A stretch of 64,000 nt of DNA from Cellulomonas sp. JZ18 (lineage in GTDB: Bacteria > Actinomycetota > Actinomycetes > Actinomycetales > Cellulomonadaceae), in assembly GCF_009720485.1 (NCBI RefSeq), contig NZ_CP045245.1:2542001-2606000 (forward strand). The letters are read 5' to 3'. Shown here piece by piece: positions 42,387 to 52,146 of this stretch. Position numbers and translations under genes: made by a program. The number at the start of each line of letters is the position of its first letter. The stretch's first letter is position 1. The notes beneath the pieces are model-generated. The model was not told where the DNA came from. It did not search any database and saw only the letters and a list, made by a program, of their open reading frames with translations.

Positions 42387-44012
42387 TCAGCGCCGGCGGC
42401 GGCGCCCACCCGCGGCGGCACCGGCGGCGCGTCGTGCCGCGTCGTGGGCGCTCGTCCACCGCTCGACCTCGGCCGCCACGGGCGCAACGACGCGCGCGTC
42501 GGCGACGCCGGCCACGGCGGTGCGCAGCCGCCGGCGGGCCCGCGCGGCCTGCCGCCGACCCTCGGCCCAGGCGCCGACCGCACCGAGGAGCGCGAGGACG
42601 AGGCCGAGCACCAGTCCACCCAGCACCAGCGCGGTCGGCGCCGGCAGGGGCCCCCACTGCGGGGTCGACGGCTCGGGCAGCCGCAGGTACGCCAGCCCGG
42701 CGAGCACGCCGAGCCACAGCAGGCCCGCGACGGCGGCGGTCACGCCGACCCACTGCAGCACGTCGAGGGCGCGCGCCCACCACGGCGCCCGCGCCGGCAG
42801 CAGCGTCGTGCCGGCGACCGCCGCGTCCAGGGCGTCACCGAGCCCGTCCGTGCGCACGTCGTCGCGGACCCCGAGGACCCACGCGTCGGGCAGCCCCGCG
42901 GTCGCGTCGTCGCGCCACCGGCGCACGGCGTTGGCGGCGTGCGCCTGCACCTGCGGGCCCGCCGGCGGCAGGGACGTGCGGTCCGCGGTGTCGGCGTCCG
43001 GGGTGCCGGGGCGCAGGTGCAGCCGGCGCAACGGGTCGGGACGCAGCCGGGCGAGCACGCGCAACGGCGGCCAGCCCGTGCGGGCCCGTACGCGTCGCGC
43101 CGCAGACCGGCGGACCGCGTCGACGACCGTGGGCACTCCCGCCGCCTGCTCGAGCGCCGTGACGAGCGCGTCGGGCGACGGCAGGTCGCGGCGGCGCTCG
43201 GCGCCCCCGTCCAGCGCCGCGACCGCGCGCACGGCCACGTCCTCCACGTCCGCGCTCAGCCGGTCCGCCGCGGCCCGACGACGCTGCGCCGCCCGGGCCA
43301 GCAGCGCCCGCAGCTCCGCGACGCCCTCCCCGGTCCTCGCGCTCACCAGGACCGTCTCGACGTCGCCCAGGCCGTCCCGTGCGGCGAGCCGGCGGACGTC
43401 CTCCCGCCACGTCGTCCGGTCGTCCGCGGCCAGACGGTCGGCCTGGTTGAGCGCGAGCACCATGACGTCGGCGTGCCGCGCGAGCGGGCGCAGGTAGCGC
43501 TCGTGCAGGACCGCGTCGGCGTACTTCTGCGGGTCGAGCACCCACACGAGCAGGTCCGCCCGCGCGTACAGGCGCTCGGCGGTGTCGCGGTGCTCGGTGA
43601 CGACCGAGTCGTGGTCGGGCAGGTCCAGCAGGACGAGGCCTGTCGGCAGTCCCCGGGCGGCGCCCGTGCCGTGGTCCAGCGCGCGCCGGTCCCCCACCTC
43701 GAGCCAGTCCAGCAGCGCGTGCACGTCCTCGTCCGCCGCCACGGCCGCCAGCGGGCGTGACGTCGTCGGGCGCAGGGTCCCGGGACGCGCGAGGTCCGCG
43801 CCGGCGAGCGCGTTGAACAGCGACGACTTCCCCGAGCCGGTCGCCCCCGCGAGCGCCGCCACCGTGGTCGCGGGGGCGAGCGCGAGGCGCTCGCGGACCT
43901 GCGCCACCACGCGCTCCCCCTCGGCGACGACCGCGCCGTCGAGCCGGTCGCCGGCGAGCTGCAGGCACCGGGCGAGCGCGTCCGTGCGCTCCGCCAGCCC
44001 CGGTCCGCTCAC
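42387..44012 (-). CDS. Dynamin-like/YfjP-type membrane GTPase, copy B1
   Basis: A 541-residue GTPase. G1 LAGATGSGKSSLFNALAG, G2 LRPTTSRPLAAV, G3 LLDLPDHDSVV and G4 LALNQADR are all intact. The middle is helical. Two membrane spans lie at about 412-432 and 450-476 (LDVLQWVGVTAAVAGLLWLGVL; ALVLGGLVLGLVLALLGAVGAW), joined by a short loop, with a basic tail (GGRRRRR). GTG 44012 overlaps the stop of partner A1 (GTGA), so the two are co-translated. Bacterial dynamin-like proteins, such as DynA/DynB of Streptomyces, often come as cotranscribed pairs and act on membranes at division sites; that role is inferred for this pair. Confidence 0.82.
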   Translation of the reverse strand: MSGPGLAERTDALARCLQLAGDRLDGAVVAEGERVVAQVRERLALAPATTVAALAGATGSGKSSLFNALAGADLARPGTLRPTTSRPLAAVAADEDVHALLDWLEVGDRRALDHGTGAARGLPTGLVLLDLPDHDSVVTEHRDTAERLYARADLLVWVLDPQKYADAVLHERYLRPLARHADVMVLALNQADRLAADDRTTWREDVRRLAARDGLGDVETVLVSARTGEGVAELRALLARAAQRRRAAADRLSADVEDVAVRAVAALDGGAERRRDLPSPDALVTALEQAAGVPTVVDAVRRSAARRVRARTGWPPLRVLARLRPDPLRRLHLRPGTPDADTADRTSLPPAGPQVQAHAANAVRRWRDDATAGLPDAWVLGVRDDVRTDGLGDALDAAVAGTTLLPARAPWWARALDVLQWVGVTAAVAGLLWLGVLAGLAYLRLPEPSTPQWGPLPAPTALVLGGLVLGLVLALLGAVGAWAEGRRQAARARRRLRTAVAGVADARVVAPVAAEVERWTSAHDAARRAAGAAAGGRRRRR

Positions 44013-46068
44013 CGCGCGTCCTCGTCGCCGCCGACGAGACGACGCCACCACCCGCGCACGCCGCGCTCCCGCTCGCCGGTGCGCTCCCCCGCGTCGGGTG
44101 ACCCCGCCGGCCCGCCGGCGGCTCGGGGCGGCAGCGCACCGACCCCGCGCAGGCGGCCCGCGGGCGCGCCGGCGGACGTCGCCGCGGCGACCCGGGGCTC
44201 GCCGGTCCGGCCGCCCTGCGCGCCGGGCAGCGGCGCCGACGCCACGCGCGAGGCCGCGGCGCGCAGGGCGCCGCCGCCGGCGTCCGCCGTGCCGAGCGCG
44301 TCGAGCTGCGCGGTGAACCGCGCCGCCTCCGCGTCGAGCAGGGCGCCCACGCGGGCGACGAGCCGCTCGTGCGCGGTGCGGGTGAGCCGGCGGACCGCGT
44401 CGTCGCCGAACACCGCCTCGAGCAGACGCTGGGCGAGCACGGCGGTGCCGCCCGCGATGCCGACCTCGGCACCCGTGAGACCGCCCGTCGACGCGAACAC
44501 CGCGAGCATGAGCGCCGCGCCGAGGCCGTTGACCCCGAACGAGAGGGCACGCGCCTGCGTGCGGCGGTCACCGCCCTCGTCGGCGACCAGCTGCAGCACG
44601 TCGTCCTGCCACGCGCGCACCTGAGCCGCGATGTCCTCGCGCAGCCGGGCCGAGGAGCGCGACAGCGCGAGCCCGTCGAGCAGCGCGGCGCCGGCGGGGT
44701 CGGCCCGCCAGGCGGCGTGCGCGCGCTCGGCGGCCTGCTCCGCCGCGTCCAGCACGACGGCGTCGAGGCTGCGCCCGATCGCCTCCGCCAGGGCGGGCTC
44801 CTGCGCGCGGCGGCCGCGCACGGCGGCCGTCAGGCGGTCGCGCCACCGTGCCACGCGCTCCTCGACGGAGCGCATGAACTCGCCGGTCCCCACCACGTCC
44901 TGCCAGCGTGCCAGCACCTCGCCCCGCAGCATGCGCCCGTCCGACGTGGCGCGCTCGACGTCCACCAGCGCCGCCGCGTACGCCGCCTCCACGGCGGCGC
45001 GCAGGCGGGCGTCCGCGGCCTCCTGCGCGTCGGCGGCGTCCGCGACCAGCCCCGCGCGGACCACGAGGTCGGCGACGAGGCCGTCCCGGGTGCGCTCGAC
45101 GACACCGCGCCGGGCCGCCGGGTCCGCCGCGAGGCGGGTGAGCCACTCCGCGACGGGCGCGACCGCCCAGTCGGGCAGGAGGCCGTCCTGCGGCTCGGCC
45201 TCGGGCACGACGAGCACCGGCGTGCCCGCGAGCCCGTGCTCGGCGAGCATCGACGCGAGGTGCTCGCGCACGGCGTCCTCCTCGCCGGGGTCGACACGGT
45301 CGAGGACGAGCGCGAGCTCGACGCGCCGCTGCGCGGCCGTGCCCAGCAGCTCCCACGGGACCGCGTCGGCGTAGCGGGCGGCGGTGGTGACGAACAGCCA
45401 CAGGTCCGCCGCTCCGAGGAGCTGGCGGGCCAGTGCGCGGTTCTCGTCGACGACGGAGTCGATGTCGGGGGCGTCCAGCAGCGTGAGGCCCTGCGGGACC
45501 GCGTCGCTCGCGACGAGCCGCAGACCCGCCTGTCCCTGCTCGCCGGCGCCGCCGCCCGCCGCCGCTCCCCCGCCGACCAGACGAGCGAGGCCGGGCAGCA
45601 CCCGGTCCGTCGTGAACCACCGGCCGTCGAGCGGGTGGTGCACGAGCACCGGCCACCGCGTCGTCGGGCGCAGCACGCTCGCGGAGGAGACCTCCTGGCC
45701 GAGCAGCGAGTTCACGAGCGTCGACTTCCCGGCGCCCGTGGACCCGCCGAGCACGGCGAGGACCGGGGCCGCCTCCGCCCGCAGCCGCGGCAGCAGGTAG
45801 TCGTCGAGCTGCTCGAGCACCTGGCGGCGCACCGCGCGGGCCTCGTCGACCCCGGTGCCCTCCAGCGCGAGGTCCACCTGCCGCAGCCGCAGACCGAGCA
45901 CCTCGAGCGCCTCGACGAGGCCGCCGGTGCCGGCGCCGGTGCGCGTGCCCGTGCCACCGCCGGGCGTGCCGGCGTCGCCCGGCGCCGCCCCGGCGTCCGA
46001 CGCGCCCGCCACCCCGCCGGACCCTGCGGGTCCGGGGTGCCGGGGAGGACGGGCGCGTCGTCGCTCAC
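44009..46068 (-). CDS. Dynamin-like GTPase, copy A1 (one frameshift near start)
   Basis: A GTPase of about 686 residues. G1 VLGGSTGAGKSTLVNSLLG, G2 LRPTTRWPVLVHHPLDG and G3 LLDAPDIDSVVDENR are clear; G4 is degenerate (LVLDRVDP). A helical middle domain is followed by a hydrophobic segment (GLGAALMLAVFASTGGLTGAEVGIAGG, quoted only in part as ALMLAVFASTGG) and a Pro/Gly/Arg-rich tail. The start GTG 46068 (VSDDAPVLPGTPDPQG) lies in another frame from the body; one extra base in CCCC at 46012-46015 joins them. Its closest relative is GTPase A2 at 50294-52009. ettA ends 14 bases upstream and B1 overlaps downstream. Confidence 0.8.
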
Positions 46069-46082
46069 GGGTCGTCCGCCCG

Positions 46083-47765
46083 TCAGTCGCGCCGCAGCTT
46101 GCGGTGGGTGACGCGGTGCGGACGTGCCGCCTCCGGGCCGAGCCGCTGGACCTTGTTCTCCTCGTACGAGGCGAAGTTGCCCTCGAACCAGTACCAGCGG
46201 GCGGGGTCCTCCTCCGTGCCCTCGTAGGCGAGGATGTGCGTCGCCACGCGGTCGAGGAACCAGCGGTCGTGCGAGACGACCACGGCGCAGCCGGGGAACT
46301 CCAGCAGCGCGTTCTCCAGGGAGCCGAGGGTCTCGACGTCGAGGTCGTTGGTCGGCTCGTCGAGCAGCAGCAGGTTGCCGCCCTGCTTGAGCGTGAGCGC
46401 CAGGTTGAGGCGGTTGCGCTCACCACCCGACAGCACGCCCGCCGGCTTCTGCTGGTCCGGGCCCTTGAAGCCGAACGCCGCGACGTACGCGCGCGACGGC
46501 ATCTCGACGTTGCCGACCTTGAGGAAGTCGAGCCCGTCGGAGACGACCTCCCACAGCGTCTTCTTCGGGTCGATGCCGCCGCGGCTCTGGTCGACGTACG
46601 AGATCGAGACCGTCTCGCCGATCTTCAGGTCGCCGCCGTCGAGGGGCTCGAGCCCGACGATCGTCTTGAACAGCGTCGTCTTGCCGACGCCGTTCGGGCC
46701 GATGACGCCGACGATGCCGTTGCGCGGCAGCGTGAAGCTGAGCCCGTCGATGAGCGTGCGCCCGTCGAAGCCCTTGACCAGGTCCTTGGCCTCGAGCACG
46801 ACGTTGCCCAGGCGCGGGCCCGGCGGGATCTGGATCTCCTCGAAGTCCAGCTTGCGCGTGCGCTCCGCCTCGGCCGCCATCTCCTCGTAGCGGGCCAGGC
46901 GGGCCTTCGACTTCGTCTGCCGGCCCTTCGCGTTCTGGCGGACCCACTCGAGCTCGTCCTTGAGGCGCTTGGCGAGCTTCGCGTCCTTCTTGCCCTGGAC
47001 CTGCAGGCGCTCCTGCTTCTTCTCCAGGTACGTCGAGTAGTTGCCCTCGTACGGGTACAGGCGGCCGCGGTCGACCTCGCAGATCCACTCCGCGACGTGG
47101 TCGAGGAAGTACCGGTCGTGGGTGACCGCGAGGATGGCGCCGGGGTACTGCTGCAGGTGCTGCTCGAGCCACAGGACGGACTCCGCGTCCAGGTGGTTCG
47201 TCGGCTCGTCGAGCAGCAGCAGGTCCGGCTTCTCGAGCAGGAGCTTGCACAGCGCGACGCGACGGCGCTCACCACCGGAGAGGACCTTCACGTCCGCGTC
47301 CGGCGGCGGGCAGCGCAGCGCGTCCATCGCCTGCTCGAGCTGGGCGTCGAGGTCCCACGCGTCCGCGGCGTCGATCGCCTCCTGCAGCTGGCCCATCTCG
47401 GCGAGCAGCGCGTCGAAGTCCGCGTCGGGGTCGGCCATGAGGGCCGAGATCTCGTTGTAGCGGTCGAGCTTGCCCTTGATCTCGGCGACACCCTCCTCGA
47501 CGTTGCCGAGGACCGTCTTGTCGTCGTTCAGCGGCGGCTCCTGCTGGAGGATGCCGACGGTGTAGCCCGGGGACAGGCGCGCCTCACCGTTCGAGGGCTG
47601 GTCCAGCCCCGCCATGATCTTGAGGATCGTCGACTTCCCCGCGCCGTTCGGGCCGACGACGCCGATCTTCGCGCCGGGGAGGAAGTTCAGAGAGACGTCG
47701 TCGAGGATGACCTTGTCGCCGTGCGCCTTGCGCGCCTTGTACATGGAGTAGATGAACTCAGCCAC
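46083..47765 (-). CDS. ettA: Energy-dependent translational throttle protein EttA (ABC-F)
   Basis: A 560-residue soluble ABC-F ATPase that binds the ribosomal E site and gates entry into elongation according to ATP/ADP. Two ABC domains: GPNGAGKST, LSGGERRRVAL, LLLLDEPTNHLDAES and GPNGVGKTT, LSGGERNRLNL, LLLLDEPTNDLDVET, joined by the linker with the arm segment (YEGNYSTYLEKKQERLQ). GTG 47765 (VAEFIYSMYKARKAHGDK) is the start seen in homologues. It lies between ssb and the A1-B1 GTPase pair in one orientation. Confidence 0.96.
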   Translation of the reverse strand: MAEFIYSMYKARKAHGDKVILDDVSLNFLPGAKIGVVGPNGAGKSTILKIMAGLDQPSNGEARLSPGYTVGILQQEPPLNDDKTVLGNVEEGVAEIKGKLDRYNEISALMADPDADFDALLAEMGQLQEAIDAADAWDLDAQLEQAMDALRCPPPDADVKVLSGGERRRVALCKLLLEKPDLLLLDEPTNHLDAESVLWLEQHLQQYPGAILAVTHDRYFLDHVAEWICEVDRGRLYPYEGNYSTYLEKKQERLQVQGKKDAKLAKRLKDELEWVRQNAKGRQTKSKARLARYEEMAAEAERTRKLDFEEIQIPPGPRLGNVVLEAKDLVKGFDGRTLIDGLSFTLPRNGIVGVIGPNGVGKTTLFKTIVGLEPLDGGDLKIGETVSISYVDQSRGGIDPKKTLWEVVSDGLDFLKVGNVEMPSRAYVAAFGFKGPDQQKPAGVLSGGERNRLNLALTLKQGGNLLLLDEPTNDLDVETLGSLENALLEFPGCAVVVSHDRWFLDRVATHILAYEGTEEDPARWYWFEGNFASYEENKVQRLGPEAARPHRVTHRKLRRD

Positions 47766-47898
47766 TGACTGCTCGTCCGCCTCGGGTCGCTTCGGTGGGG
47801 ACGCCGCCGGTCGGGGCGCGGGGGGCGGGACGTGCGTCCGTGCCCGGTCGCGCGCCGACCTGCGGCGTCGTCGGTTGCCGGTCCACCAGCCTAGGCGA

Positions 47899-48492
47899 TC
47901 ACCCGCGTCCGACGAGCGCGAGACGGTCCTGCGGGCGCGCGGCACCCGCCGCCGCGCCCGCCTCGTCGTCGACCTGCGGCCCCGGGTCCGGCGGCAGCTG
48001 AGCCGGTGCCTGCGCCCAGGGGTCCTCCGTCAGCGCGGCGGGCGCGTCGCCGTCGGTCGCGAGGTCCCCCGCCGCCGTCCCCGCTGCCTCCTCCGGCCGC
48101 GCACCGGCCGCCGCGCGGGTGCCGGCCGTGCTCCGCCGGAACCCGGTGGAGCCGAACACGAGGTCGTGCCCGAGCGCGACCGCCTCCAGCACGAGCTCGG
48201 TGCGCGCGCCGTCGGGCGACGCCCACTCCGACGTGCCGACGCGGCCGACCACGACCACCGGGTCGCCCTTGCGCAGCGACCGGGCCACGTTGTCCGCGAC
48301 CTGCCGCCAGACCTTCACCGTCCACCAGACCGTCGGACCGTCCCGGTACGTGCCCGTGTCGCGGTCGTACACGCGCCGCGTCGAGGCGAGCCGGAACTGC
48401 GCGTAGGGGGTCCCGCCGCCGTCGAGGTGGTAGGCCCGCACGTCCGAGCCGACCCAGCCGACGACCGTCACGTCCTGGGTGTGTGCGCCCAT
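47899..48492 (-). CDS. ssb: Single-stranded DNA-binding protein, accessory paralogue
   Basis: A 197-residue OB-fold SSB. The fold is clear at DVTVVGWVGSDVRAYHLDGGG, YAQFRLASTRRVYDRDTGTYRDGPTVWWTVKVWRQVADNVARSL (short excerpts) and KGDPVVVVGRVGTSEW. The tail is Ala/Pro-rich and lacks the acidic DDIPF-type tip of the essential SSB, so this is probably the accessory paralogue found next to ettA in actinobacteria (Rv2478c type). ATG 48492 follows GGACAGCTC. It lies between two GTPase pairs. Confidence 0.9.
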   Translation of the reverse strand: MGAHTQDVTVVGWVGSDVRAYHLDGGGTPYAQFRLASTRRVYDRDTGTYRDGPTVWWTVKVWRQVADNVARSLRKGDPVVVVGRVGTSEWASPDGARTELVLEAVALGHDLVFGSTGFRRSTAGTRAAAGARPEEAAGTAAGDLATDGDAPAALTEDPWAQAPAQLPPDPGPQVDDEAGAAAGAARPQDRLALVGRG

Positions 48493-48645
48493 GAGCTGTC
48501 CTGTCTGCCGTGGCCCCGCAGAGCGCGGGGCGTGTGGCGCCATCGTGCGGAGGCACAGCGCTGCGACGGGACGGCGGGACGCGCGGCGGTGGAGCACCGG
48601 GCGGGTCCGGCGGGCTGGGGACGGCTCGGCACGCGCCCGGACGGC

Positions 48646-50292
48646 TCAGGCCACCCGTGCGTCCGCGGCGGCCTGCTCGACCAGCTCGCGCGCGTGCCGG
48701 TGCTCGGCGAGCACGTCCTGCGTCGGGGCGAGCAGACGCACCCGGGCCACGGACTCCAGCGCGGACCTGCCGTCCGCGAGCACCCGCTCGGCGCGCCGGG
48801 CTGCCGACCGCCGGCGCACCACGGCCGCGGCGACCGCGAGGACGACGGCCGCCGCGAGCAGCGCGACCGCCACCACCGGCGGCGGCACCCAGCCCGGTGC
48901 GGCGCCCGCGGCGTCGGCCACGACCAGGCCCGCAGCGACGGCGCCGAGCACGCCCAGCACGAGCGCGAGGACCGTGAGCACCCGTGCCGGCACGGAGGCG
49001 CGCGCCGTGAGGGTCACCTGCGTCAGCGCGTCCCGGACGGCCAGCCGCAGCTCCGTGGGCGTGGCCACCCGGTCGCGCAGGTCCTCCGCCCACCGCCCGG
49101 GCAGGCCCTGCGTGACGGCGGTCAGCCACGCCGACCGGGCCAGGCCCACGCCGTCGGCGTGCACGTCGCCCAGCCGTGGCGGTCCCGAGGCGCCGCCGCG
49201 CACCACGGCGGCGACGGCCGACGCGACGGCGGCCAGCCCGGCGGCCGACGCGAGCCGGTCCACCACGGTGCCGAGCGCGAGCTGCGACGGCGCCGGCTCG
49301 CGCGAGCCGACCTGGTCCGCGGCACGCCGTGCGGCGGCGGCGACCTCCTGGTCCGCGTGCACCGCCGCGACCGAGCGCCGCGCCACGACCTCGGCGAGGG
49401 CGTCCCGCAGGTCGGGCACGCCCTCGCCCGTCACGGCGGACACGCCGTGGACGGGCACGTCGGGCAGCCCGTCCTCGGTGAGCAGGCGCCGCACGTCGGC
49501 GAGCAGGTCCTCCCGCACGTCCGGCGGCACGGCGTCGAGCTGGTTCATCACGAGCAGCATCGACGCGTCACGCCCCGCGAGCCGGCGCAGGTAGCCCGAG
49601 TGCAGCGCGTCGTCGGCGTACTTCTGCGGGTCGACCACCCACACGAGCAGGTCGACCTGCGGCAGCACGCGGTCGACGACCTCGCGGTGCTCGGGCGCGA
49701 TCGAGTCGTGGTCGGGCAGGTCGAGCAGCACCAGGCCGCGCAGCGCGGCCTCGTGGTCGGCGTCCAACACGCTCTCGCGCTGGATCCGGTGGTCCGGGTC
49801 CACGCCGAGCCAGTCGAGCAGCGGGTCGCCGTCGGCACCCCACACGCACGCGGTCACGCGCGACGTCGTCGGTCGTCGCACGCCCACGTCCGCGAACCGC
49901 AGCCCGCTGACCGCGTTGAACAGGCTCGACTTGCCCGAGCCCGTGCCGCCGACGAGCGCCACCACGGTGTGGTCGACACCGAGCGCGAGCCGCTCGCGCA
50001 CGCGCTCGACCGCCGCCCCCACGGCGTCGACCACCACGGGGTCGAAGCGCGTCCCGCCGACCGTCAGCGCCCCCTCGAGGGCGTCGACACGGGCTGCGAG
50101 CGCGGCCGTGTCGGCACCGCGCACCGCGCCGACCTCGCCGACCTCGCTGCCGTCCACGCCCGCGACGTCGTCACCGAGCTCCGGCTCGGGGTCCGCGGGC
50201 ACGAGTGCTCCCGGGGCGGCGGGCACCGCCGCCGGCAGCACCGCCGGGACCGGCGGCGGGACGGCGACCGGGCTCGTGTCGTCCGTGCTCAT
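48646..50292 (-). CDS. Dynamin-like/YfjP-type membrane GTPase, copy B2
   Basis: A 548-residue paralogue of B1. An acidic Pro/Val-rich N-terminal tail of about 60 residues precedes G1 LVGGTGSGKSSLFNAVSG, G2 RRPTTSRVTACVWG, G3 LLDLPDHDSIAPEHRE and G4 LVMNQLDAVP, all intact. Two membrane spans lie at about 430-455 and 465-490 (VLTVLALVLGVLGAVAAGLV; VVAVALLAAAVVLAVAAAVV). ATG 50292 starts one base after the stop of A2. The shared segments LLVWVVDPQKYADDALH and LLVWVLDPQKYADAVLH show that B1 and B2 descend from one duplication. Confidence 0.82.
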   Translation of the reverse strand: MSTDDTSPVAVPPPVPAVLPAAVPAAPGALVPADPEPELGDDVAGVDGSEVGEVGAVRGADTAALAARVDALEGALTVGGTRFDPVVVDAVGAAVERVRERLALGVDHTVVALVGGTGSGKSSLFNAVSGLRFADVGVRRPTTSRVTACVWGADGDPLLDWLGVDPDHRIQRESVLDADHEAALRGLVLLDLPDHDSIAPEHREVVDRVLPQVDLLVWVVDPQKYADDALHSGYLRRLAGRDASMLLVMNQLDAVPPDVREDLLADVRRLLTEDGLPDVPVHGVSAVTGEGVPDLRDALAEVVARRSVAAVHADQEVAAAARRAADQVGSREPAPSQLALGTVVDRLASAAGLAAVASAVAAVVRGGASGPPRLGDVHADGVGLARSAWLTAVTQGLPGRWAEDLRDRVATPTELRLAVRDALTQVTLTARASVPARVLTVLALVLGVLGAVAAGLVVADAAGAAPGWVPPPVVAVALLAAAVVLAVAAAVVRRRSAARRAERVLADGRSALESVARVRLLAPTQDVLAEHRHARELVEQAAADARVA

Positions 50293-50293
50293 G

Positions 50294-52009
50294 TCAGCCC
50301 TTGAGGACGGCGAGGCGCAGGCGCAGTCGCGAGGACGCGTCGGCGGCGAGGTCCGGGTCGGCGAGCGCCTCGTCGGCCCCCGCCCGTTCCACGTCGACCT
50401 GCGCGCGGGCGCGGCGCACGAGGTCGGCGCGCAGCTCCTCCGCGAGGGCGTCGGCCACGTCGGGGAGCAGGACGCGCAGGGCGTCGGCGGCCTCCTCCAG
50501 CCCGGCGGCCGCCGCGAGCGCGACCGCCGCGAGCCCGTCCTCGCCCACGGCCCGTGCGACGTCCCGCCGCCGGGCGGCGGCCTGCGGGTCCGCGGCCGGC
50601 GCGACGAGCGCGGCGCGCGCCGCTCGGGCGCCCTCCGCGGTCCAGGCCCGCGCGGCCCGCTCGGCGGCACCGGCACGGGGCTGGTCCCCGGCGGGCCACA
50701 GCGCGAGCAGCGACGGCGCACCGGGCGGGGCGTCCGGACCGGACAGGGCGGCGCGCAGGGTCGTCCCCGCGCGCTCGCCGACGGCCGTGAGGACGGCGGC
50801 CGCGGACTCGGTCAGGTCGGCGAGCACCGGCTCGACCGCCGCGGCCCGGCTGCGCGCGAGACGGGCCCCGCCGCGCACGCGGCCCGAGCGCCGCACCAGC
50901 CGCGCGAAGGGCTCCCCCTTGGCGGTCAGACCGGTCCACCGGGCGCGCACCGCACCGTCGGCGACGGCGCCCGCGCAGATCGTGCGCTCGGCCTCCTCGC
51001 GCGGACCGGCCGCGGCGTCGTCGAGCACGGCCGCGATCCGCTCCGCGGCGTCCGCCTGGTCCTGCACGGCCTCCGCGAGCTCGTCCACCCAGGGCCGCAG
51101 CGCCGCGAGCGCCCCGCGCAGGGTCCGGCCCACCACCGTCCGGGCCCGGTCCGGACCCGCCAGCATCGTCAGCCAGCGCAGCACGGGCGCCACGACGCGC
51201 GCCTCGAGGAGCCCCTCGTGCGGACCGACGTCGGGCACGACGAACAGCGGCGACCCGCCGAGCCCGTGCGCACGCAGACGGTCGAGGAGGTCGCCGCGCA
51301 CCGTCGGCAGGCTCGCGGCGGGGACCCGGTTGAGGACCATCGCGATCGACGTGGAGCGTTCGACCGCGGCCTCGAGGACGCGCCACGGCAGCGCGTCGCC
51401 GTAGCGGGCCGCCGTCGTGACGAAGAGCCAGAGGTCGGCGGCCTCGAGCAGGCGGTGCGCCGACGCGCGGTTGGACTCGAGCACGGAGTCCAGGTCGGGT
51501 GCGTCGAGCAGCGCGATGCCGCGCGGCACGGTGTCCACGGCGACGGCCTCGACGCTCTCCAGCACCGGGTGGTGCGACAGCAGGTCGGTGTCCAGCGGGT
51601 GGTGCACGAGGACCGGTTCGCGCGTCGTCGGCCGCAGCACGCCGGCCGCGGTCACCTCGCGTCCCACCAGCGAGTTCACGAGCGTCGACTTGCCGGCGCC
51701 CGTCGAGCCGGCCACCACCACGACGGCCGGTGCGGACAGCTCGGTCAGGCGCGGCACGAGGTGCTCGCCGAGCTGGTCCACGAGACGGGCACGCGACGCG
51801 CGCGCCTCCTCGATGCCGTCCAGCTCGAGCGGGAACGTCGTCGCCTCCACGTCGCGCCGCAGGTCGCGGACGGCGTCGAGCAGGGACGTCTGGGCCAGGG
51901 GCCGCGCGAGGAGGTCCGCGGCGGCCGACCCGGACGCGGGCGCGCCGGCCGGGCGCCCGGACGTGGGCGCGGACGTCCGGGCGGGCACGATGCCGGGCTG
52001 AGCGCTCAC
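50294..52009 (-). CDS. Dynamin-like GTPase, copy A2
   Basis: A 571-residue paralogue of A1. G1 VAGSTGAGKSTLVNSLVG, G2 LRPTTREPVLVHHPLD and G3 LLDAPDLDSVLESNR are intact. The G4 position reads MVLNRVPA, lacking the Asp that normally reads guanine. No membrane span is evident; binding to membranes would depend on its partner B2. The strongest match to A1 is LWLFVTTAARY(A/G)DA(V/L)PW. GTG 52009 stands six bases after a -10-like GAGAAT box and may be leaderless. It is the first gene of the minus-strand run A2-B2-ssb-ettA-A1-B1-thioesterase. Confidence 0.82.
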   Translation of the reverse strand: MSAQPGIVPARTSAPTSGRPAGAPASGSAAADLLARPLAQTSLLDAVRDLRRDVEATTFPLELDGIEEARASRARLVDQLGEHLVPRLTELSAPAVVVVAGSTGAGKSTLVNSLVGREVTAAGVLRPTTREPVLVHHPLDTDLLSHHPVLESVEAVAVDTVPRGIALLDAPDLDSVLESNRASAHRLLEAADLWLFVTTAARYGDALPWRVLEAAVERSTSIAMVLNRVPAASLPTVRGDLLDRLRAHGLGGSPLFVVPDVGPHEGLLEARVVAPVLRWLTMLAGPDRARTVVGRTLRGALAALRPWVDELAEAVQDQADAAERIAAVLDDAAAGPREEAERTICAGAVADGAVRARWTGLTAKGEPFARLVRRSGRVRGGARLARSRAAAVEPVLADLTESAAAVLTAVGERAGTTLRAALSGPDAPPGAPSLLALWPAGDQPRAGAAERAARAWTAEGARAARAALVAPAADPQAAARRRDVARAVGEDGLAAVALAAAAGLEEAADALRVLLPDVADALAEELRADLVRRARAQVDVERAGADEALADPDLAADASSRLRLRLAVLKG

Positions 52010-52015
52010 GCACCC

Positions 52016-52044
52016 ATTCTCGGTCCCTTCCGTGACCAGGCCAA
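52016..52044 (-). promoter_or_regulatory. Promoter of the GTPase A2 gene
   Basis: On the minus strand TTGGCC (52044-52039), 17 bases, GAGAAT (52021-52016), then six bases to GTG 52009. It would drive the whole run of minus-strand genes below it. Confidence 0.5.
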
Positions 52045-52146
52045 ACGCGGCACGCGGGTGACGGCTCGGGAACCGTGGCGCCCCCGCGACGGCGAGGCCG
52101 CGCACCGGGCGCCCGCACCGCCCCCGCCACTAAGGTGGTCGGCGTC

